Below are positions 60,571 through 64,000 of a DNA stretch of 64,000 nt, in pieces; within the stretch, counting starts at the first letter, position 1; each line of letters begins with the position of its first letter. The stretch lies in the NCBI RefSeq assembly GCF_003634105.1, contig NZ_RBIQ01000008.1, positions 707,606-771,605 of the forward strand, written 5' to 3'. The position numbers were made by a program, and so were the translations under genes. Source of the stretch: Maribacter vaceletii (lineage in GTDB: Bacteria; Bacteroidota; Bacteroidia; Flavobacteriales; Flavobacteriaceae). Under the pieces are notes generated by a model. It ran no database searches and had not been told where the DNA came from. It was given only the letters and a program-made list of their open reading frames with translations.

Positions 60571-60967
60571 TTCTAATTCTTATCACAAAAGACTATAAAT
60601 TAATAGTAGAAAGACACCCTGTTTTCAGTGAATTTTAATTTCTAATCTTATAAAACCTCTCTTATAACAAAAAACAAATGAACTTTATTATGTATTATAT
60701 AAATTTATCCTTGATGTTTAAAAAATATGAAATACTACCAAATGTAAGGAGTTAACATTTTTTATAGTTTAATCCATTATCTTAGAAAAGTATAATACTA
60801 TAAGTGAGGGTACTAATTTTATTGGAGAGATACATTCTTTACTTTTGGATATTTGGTGTGTTGTTATTGATAATTATTTCCTTGCCATTGCAGTAATTTT
60901 TGCAAATACTGAGGAAAGTATTATTACCTTTCCAAATGGAATTTTTTAAATAAAATATTTTTGTAAA
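60571..60967. promoter_or_regulatory. Divergent intergenic region with a structured leader before the M1 peptidase
   Basis: 397 non-coding bases between the SPFH operon and the M1 peptidase gene. No ORF with coding character was seen. Near its right end, 60885-60939 can fold as nested stems: CCATT with AATGG, GTAAT with ATTAC, and AATACT with AGTATT around a GAGGAA loop. A TTTTTT run follows at 60942-60947, only about 20 bases before the ATG. This could be an attenuator-like leader or chance. Promoters for both sides must lie in the region but none is clear. Confidence 0.4.
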
Positions 60968-62617
60968 ATGAAAACATATTTATACATAATAGTCTTTTTT
61001 TTAATTTTTAGCTCTTTACATTCGCAAGGTTTACTTTCTCCAAAAAATAACTTTACGGAACAAGATACGCTTAGAGGCAGCATTACCCCAGAAAGAGTTT
61101 GGTGGGATTTAAATTATTACCATCTAAATATTGAAGTGAAACCCGATGAAAAATACATTAGTGGTAGCAATTTAATTAGATATAAGGTTTTAGACCAAAA
61201 ACAAGTACTTCAGGTAGATTTACAACCACCATTAAAGATTGAAAAAATAACCCAAGATGGTAAAAAATTAAAAGTAACATCTAAAGGAAATGCTCATTTT
61301 ATATCACTTTATAAAAAACAGAAAAAAGGCGACTATAACGAAATTATAGTTTATTATTCCGGACACCCAAAAGAAGCCGTAAGAGCTCCTTGGGATGGTG
61401 GTTTTTCATGGAAAAAAGATACCAACGGAAAACATTTTGTAGCTACTAGTTGCCAGGGCTTAGGAGCTAGCGTATGGTGGCCAAATAAAGACCATATGTA
61501 TGACGAAGTAGATAGTATGGCTATAAGTGTTACCGTTCCGAAAGGACTTGTAAACGTTTCTAATGGAAGGCTTAGGAAAATAGAAGAACACAAAAACACT
61601 AACACCTATCATTGGTTTGTAAGTAATCCTATTAACAATTATGGGGTTAATGTAAATATTGCAGATTATGTTAATTTTAGTGAAGTATTTGACGGTGAAA
61701 AAGGAAAATTAGATATGGATTATTACGTATTGCGTGATAATTTAGAAAAAGCAAAAGTACATTTTACAGATGCTCCAAAAATGATGAAAGCCTTTGAACA
61801 TTGGTTTGGTCCCTACCCTTTTTATGAAGACAGTTTTAAACTAGTAGAAGTGCCTTATTTAGGAATGGAACACCAAAGTTCTGTAACCTACGGTAACAAA
61901 TACAAGAAAGGTTATTTGGGTAGAGATTTATCTGGTAGTGGTTGGGGTTTAAAATTCGATTTTTTAATAATCCACGAAGCTGGTCATGAATGGTTTGCAA
62001 ATAATATTACCAATAAAGATATTGCAGATATGTGGATCCATGAAGGTTTTACCTGTTATTCCGAAAACTTGTTTTTAGATTACTATCATGGAACAAAAGC
62101 TGCCGAAGAATATGTTATTGGCCTACGTAAAAACATTGCAAACGACAAACCTATAATTGGCCCGTATAATGTAAATAAAGAGGGCTCTAAAGACATGTAC
62201 TATAAAGGTGCAAATATGTTGCATACGCTAAGGCAACTTGTAAATGACGATGTTTTATGGCGAGAAATTCTTCGAGGCTTAAACAAAGAGTTTTATCATG
62301 CCACAGTAACCACACAACAAATAGAAGATTACTTGTGCAAAAAAACTCAAAAGGATTTAACCCATTTCTTTGACCAATATTTACGAACTGCAAAAATACC
62401 AGAGCTAGAATATGTAATAAAAAAGAATACTTTAACCTATAGGTATACAAATGTAGTGTCTGAATTTACAATGCCTATAAAAGTACTTATTAATGGAGAA
62501 GAAAAATGGGTGAATGTATCCGAAAATTGGGAAACTACTAAGGCGGGTGAAGTTATTACTGACTTAACAATAGACCCAAATTTTTATATTACTTCAAAAG
62601 AAGTTGATGTAAATTAA
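60968..62617 (+). CDS. M1-family metallopeptidase (aminopeptidase N-like), short form
   Basis: Zinc aminopeptidase-type enzyme, probably periplasmic. 549 residues. A signal peptide ends LHSQG (about residue 20). The N-terminal beta-domain is about 38-240. The exopeptidase-type motif is GMEHQSSVTYG (residue 299 on), a variant of GxMEN with His in place of Asn. The zinc site is HEAGHEWF with His336, Glu337, His340 and the third ligand Glu359 in WIHEG. A catalytic Tyr is likely in MYYKGANML. Ends shortly after the catalytic domain, lacking the long C-terminal helical domain of E. coli PepN, as in many Bacteroidota members. Monocistronic. Confidence 0.92.
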   Translation: MKTYLYIIVFFLIFSSLHSQGLLSPKNNFTEQDTLRGSITPERVWWDLNYYHLNIEVKPDEKYISGSNLIRYKVLDQKQVLQVDLQPPLKIEKITQDGKKLKVTSKGNAHFISLYKKQKKGDYNEIIVYYSGHPKEAVRAPWDGGFSWKKDTNGKHFVATSCQGLGASVWWPNKDHMYDEVDSMAISVTVPKGLVNVSNGRLRKIEEHKNTNTYHWFVSNPINNYGVNVNIADYVNFSEVFDGEKGKLDMDYYVLRDNLEKAKVHFTDAPKMMKAFEHWFGPYPFYEDSFKLVEVPYLGMEHQSSVTYGNKYKKGYLGRDLSGSGWGLKFDFLIIHEAGHEWFANNITNKDIADMWIHEGFTCYSENLFLDYYHGTKAAEEYVIGLRKNIANDKPIIGPYNVNKEGSKDMYYKGANMLHTLRQLVNDDVLWREILRGLNKEFYHATVTTQQIEDYLCKKTQKDLTHFFDQYLRTAKIPELEYVIKKNTLTYRYTNVVSEFTMPIKVLINGEEKWVNVSENWETTKAGEVITDLTIDPNFYITSKEVDVN

Positions 62618-62716
62618 CAACAAAACTTATATTGTTTTATTGCTGTAAGAAAAAACTATTTTTTTTTGGTTATTCCTCTTAATTACTTATTTTTAGTTAA
62701 CCATTAATACATACGC

Positions 62717-63871
62717 ATGTCCGTTATTTACATAGAACCCTTTTTTCATAAAAAAGAAAATCAAATAGCTTTTCGTTTTAAATATAATAATGAGATAAAA
62801 GAATATATAAAGCAACTAAAAAGTCTTAGATGGAGTTCTACTAATAAAACATTTTACATAAAAAATACTCCTAATAATAAAGTATTAGTATATAATCATT
62901 TAAAAAACACTCCTTGGAAAGTAGATTATAGTGCTTTTAAGAAAAATACAGTAATTGTAAAACCTACTTTAACACCAGAAAGACTTTCCTTTTTTAATGA
63001 TTTTAAAAAGTTTTTAGTAGGAAAAAGATATAGCGAAAGTACCATTGGTGTATATTCTGGTTTTGTTTATGATTTTTTAGCATTTTTAAAAAACACAAAT
63101 CTTAAAGAGATAACTAACAAACATGTAGAGTTATTTATAGAAGAGGTTATAGTTACTAAGGCATATTCTATAAGTACCCATAGACAATTAATAAGTGCAT
63201 TAAAGCAATTTACGTTGTTTTACCCGGAAACTGCAATGACAAATTTGGAATTAAAAAGACCTAAGAAAAGTAAAAAACTACCATCGGTACTTTCACAGGA
63301 AGAAGTTGTAGATTTATTACGCTGTACTAAAAACCTAAAACATAGAGCTATTATAGGGCTGCTCTATTCTGCTGGAATGCGTATTGGAGAGCTTACAAGT
63401 CTTAAACTAAAAAATATTCATGTAGACCGTAGGCAAATATTTATAGAAAACGGAAAAGGAAGAAAAGACCGTTATGTTGTACTTGCAGAAAGTTTTATGC
63501 CTTTGTTAAAAAATTATTTTACTACCTATAAGCCTACCACCTATTTTGTGGAAGGTACTTTAGGAAAACCTTATTCTGAGAGCAGTATTCGTAAATTTTT
63601 ACAACGCTCTTGTAAAGCTGCAAGAATTAGTAAACATGTAACTCCGCATACCTTACGACATTCATACGCCACACATTTATTAGAAAACGGAATTGGTTTA
63701 CGGCACATACAAGAATTACTTGGACATTCTAAACCAGAAACAACTATGGTGTATACCCATGTTGCAAAAAAGGATTTATTAGACATTAGAAGTCCTTTAG
63801 ATATAATAGTAAATCAATTAACAAAAACCAATAAACGAGAACAAAATGTCCTGTTATCCCGAAATTTGTAA
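62717..63871 (+). CDS. Tyrosine recombinase related to integron integrases/XerC-D
   Basis: 384 residues. An extra N-terminal region of about 85 residues (VIYIEPFFHKKENQIAFRFK, WSSTNKTFYIKNTPNNKVLV) comes before the usual SAM-like core-binding domain (about 90-175, FLVGKRYSESTIGVYSGFVY). The catalytic domain has Arg222 (SAGMRIGELTSL), Lys in GKGRKDRYVVL, His311 and Arg314 (HTLRHSYATHLL), His337 (LLGHSKPETT) and the nucleophile Tyr346 (MVYTHV). The C-terminus LLDIRSPLD resembles the RSPLD end of IntI integrases, but the IntI-specific insertion between motifs II and III is absent. All catalytic residues are intact. No transposition partner genes are visible. Confidence 0.9.
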   Translation: MSVIYIEPFFHKKENQIAFRFKYNNEIKEYIKQLKSLRWSSTNKTFYIKNTPNNKVLVYNHLKNTPWKVDYSAFKKNTVIVKPTLTPERLSFFNDFKKFLVGKRYSESTIGVYSGFVYDFLAFLKNTNLKEITNKHVELFIEEVIVTKAYSISTHRQLISALKQFTLFYPETAMTNLELKRPKKSKKLPSVLSQEEVVDLLRCTKNLKHRAIIGLLYSAGMRIGELTSLKLKNIHVDRRQIFIENGKGRKDRYVVLAESFMPLLKNYFTTYKPTTYFVEGTLGKPYSESSIRKFLQRSCKAARISKHVTPHTLRHSYATHLLENGIGLRHIQELLGHSKPETTMVYTHVAKKDLLDIRSPLDIIVNQLTKTNKREQNVLLSRNL

Positions 63872-63921
63872 GGGATATACCGGAATATTGTTCTCGATAT
63901 AACAAGTTACCCAACATTTTG
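63842..63921. repeat. Imperfect inverted repeat just after the recombinase
   Basis: CAAAATGT (63842-63849) and ACATTTTG (63914-63921) are exact inverted copies. Inside them GTTAT (63853-63857) pairs with ATAAC (63899-63903). The 80-base unit begins inside the recombinase's last codons and ends just before the next putative gene. It has the size and position of a recombination site, but no direct evidence of cutting exists. Confidence 0.45.
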
Positions 63922-63928
63922 AAAAAAA

Positions 63929-64000
63929 TTGAAATCTAGAACAAAATATATACTTGTAATAATAGCTGCTACATCATTTGTGCTGACTATTTACAACCAC
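63929..64000 (+). CDS. Start of a membrane or secreted protein, cut by the window end
   Basis: After an in-frame TGA at 63920, a TTG at 63929 opens a frame running to the last base: 24 codons reading (M)KSRTKYILVIIAATSFVLT IYNH. Basic residues followed by a hydrophobic stretch make a convincing signal peptide or first membrane helix. Too short for a family call. The TTG start is provisional. Confidence 0.45.
   Translation, partial: MKSRTKYILVIIAATSFVLTIYNH

Noticed and set aside
62717..63871. Calling the recombinase a true integron integrase
   Set aside because: The IntI-specific insertion between catalytic motifs II and III is absent; only the C-terminus resembles IntI.

Overview
The window is AT-rich, gene-dense chromosomal DNA from a member of the Bacteroidota, almost certainly a marine-type Flavobacteriaceae. 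The signs are a SusC/SusD pair with a hybrid two-component regulator, two secreted proteins with type IX secretion (T9SS) tails, DUF4199-type and lipoprotein families typical of the phylum, promoters of the TTTG-N19-TAnnTTTG kind, and few Shine-Dalgarno sequences. The genus cannot be fixed from this sequence. I saw no tRNA, rRNA, CRISPR array or insertion sequence.

Layout. 1-11.4 kb: a polysaccharide-utilisation-type locus with a left-truncated HTCS sensor-regulator facing away from susC, susD and a surface lipoprotein; no glycoside hydrolase or lyase is visible in it. 11.4-11.8 kb: two terminators and a small inverted-repeat element. 11.8-20.8 kb: housekeeping genes (carB, rpmH, a lytic transglycosylase, an alpha/beta hydrolase, a small acetyltransferase, mtaB, a GlmU-like protein, rpmE2). 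20.9-28 kb: a mostly plus-strand envelope and signalling block (DUF4199 protein, GT2, phosphohexomutase, MsbA-like ABC exporter) followed by an ECF sigma factor with an anti-sigma-like membrane protein and a Spy-like periplasmic protein. 28-37.4 kb: a BNR propeller lipoprotein, an RsmB-type methyltransferase, a His-rich secreted protein, purL and a large T9SS-exported protein. 37.6-45.7 kb: fatty-acid degradation, with an acyl-CoA ligase and then marR-fadN-fadA-acyl-CoA dehydrogenase; the marR promoter carries a perfect 26-bp palindrome.

45.7-57 kb: accessory and trehalose region. A TPS/TPP fusion lies divergent to a trehalase-like GH15 enzyme, with an MFS transporter downstream. Between an uncharacterised membrane-anchored protein and the GH15 gene sits a two-gene cassette (T9SS beta-helix protein plus FN3-like lipoprotein). 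It is flanked by direct repeats: the real 3' end of the GH15 gene and a decayed copy of the same segment, which looks like the footprint of a recombination event.

57-60.6 kb: a compact six-gene minus-strand operon (two zinc-ribbon proteins, an unknown protein, a YcxB-like membrane protein, an SPFH-SHOCT protein and a SecD-P1-like secreted protein). It resembles Bacillus YdjG-YdjI type membrane-stress modules and is the best candidate for a poorly described system. 61-64 kb: an M1 metallopeptidase, an integron-integrase-like tyrosine recombinase followed by a structured non-coding stretch, and the first codons of a membrane or secreted protein cut by the window end.
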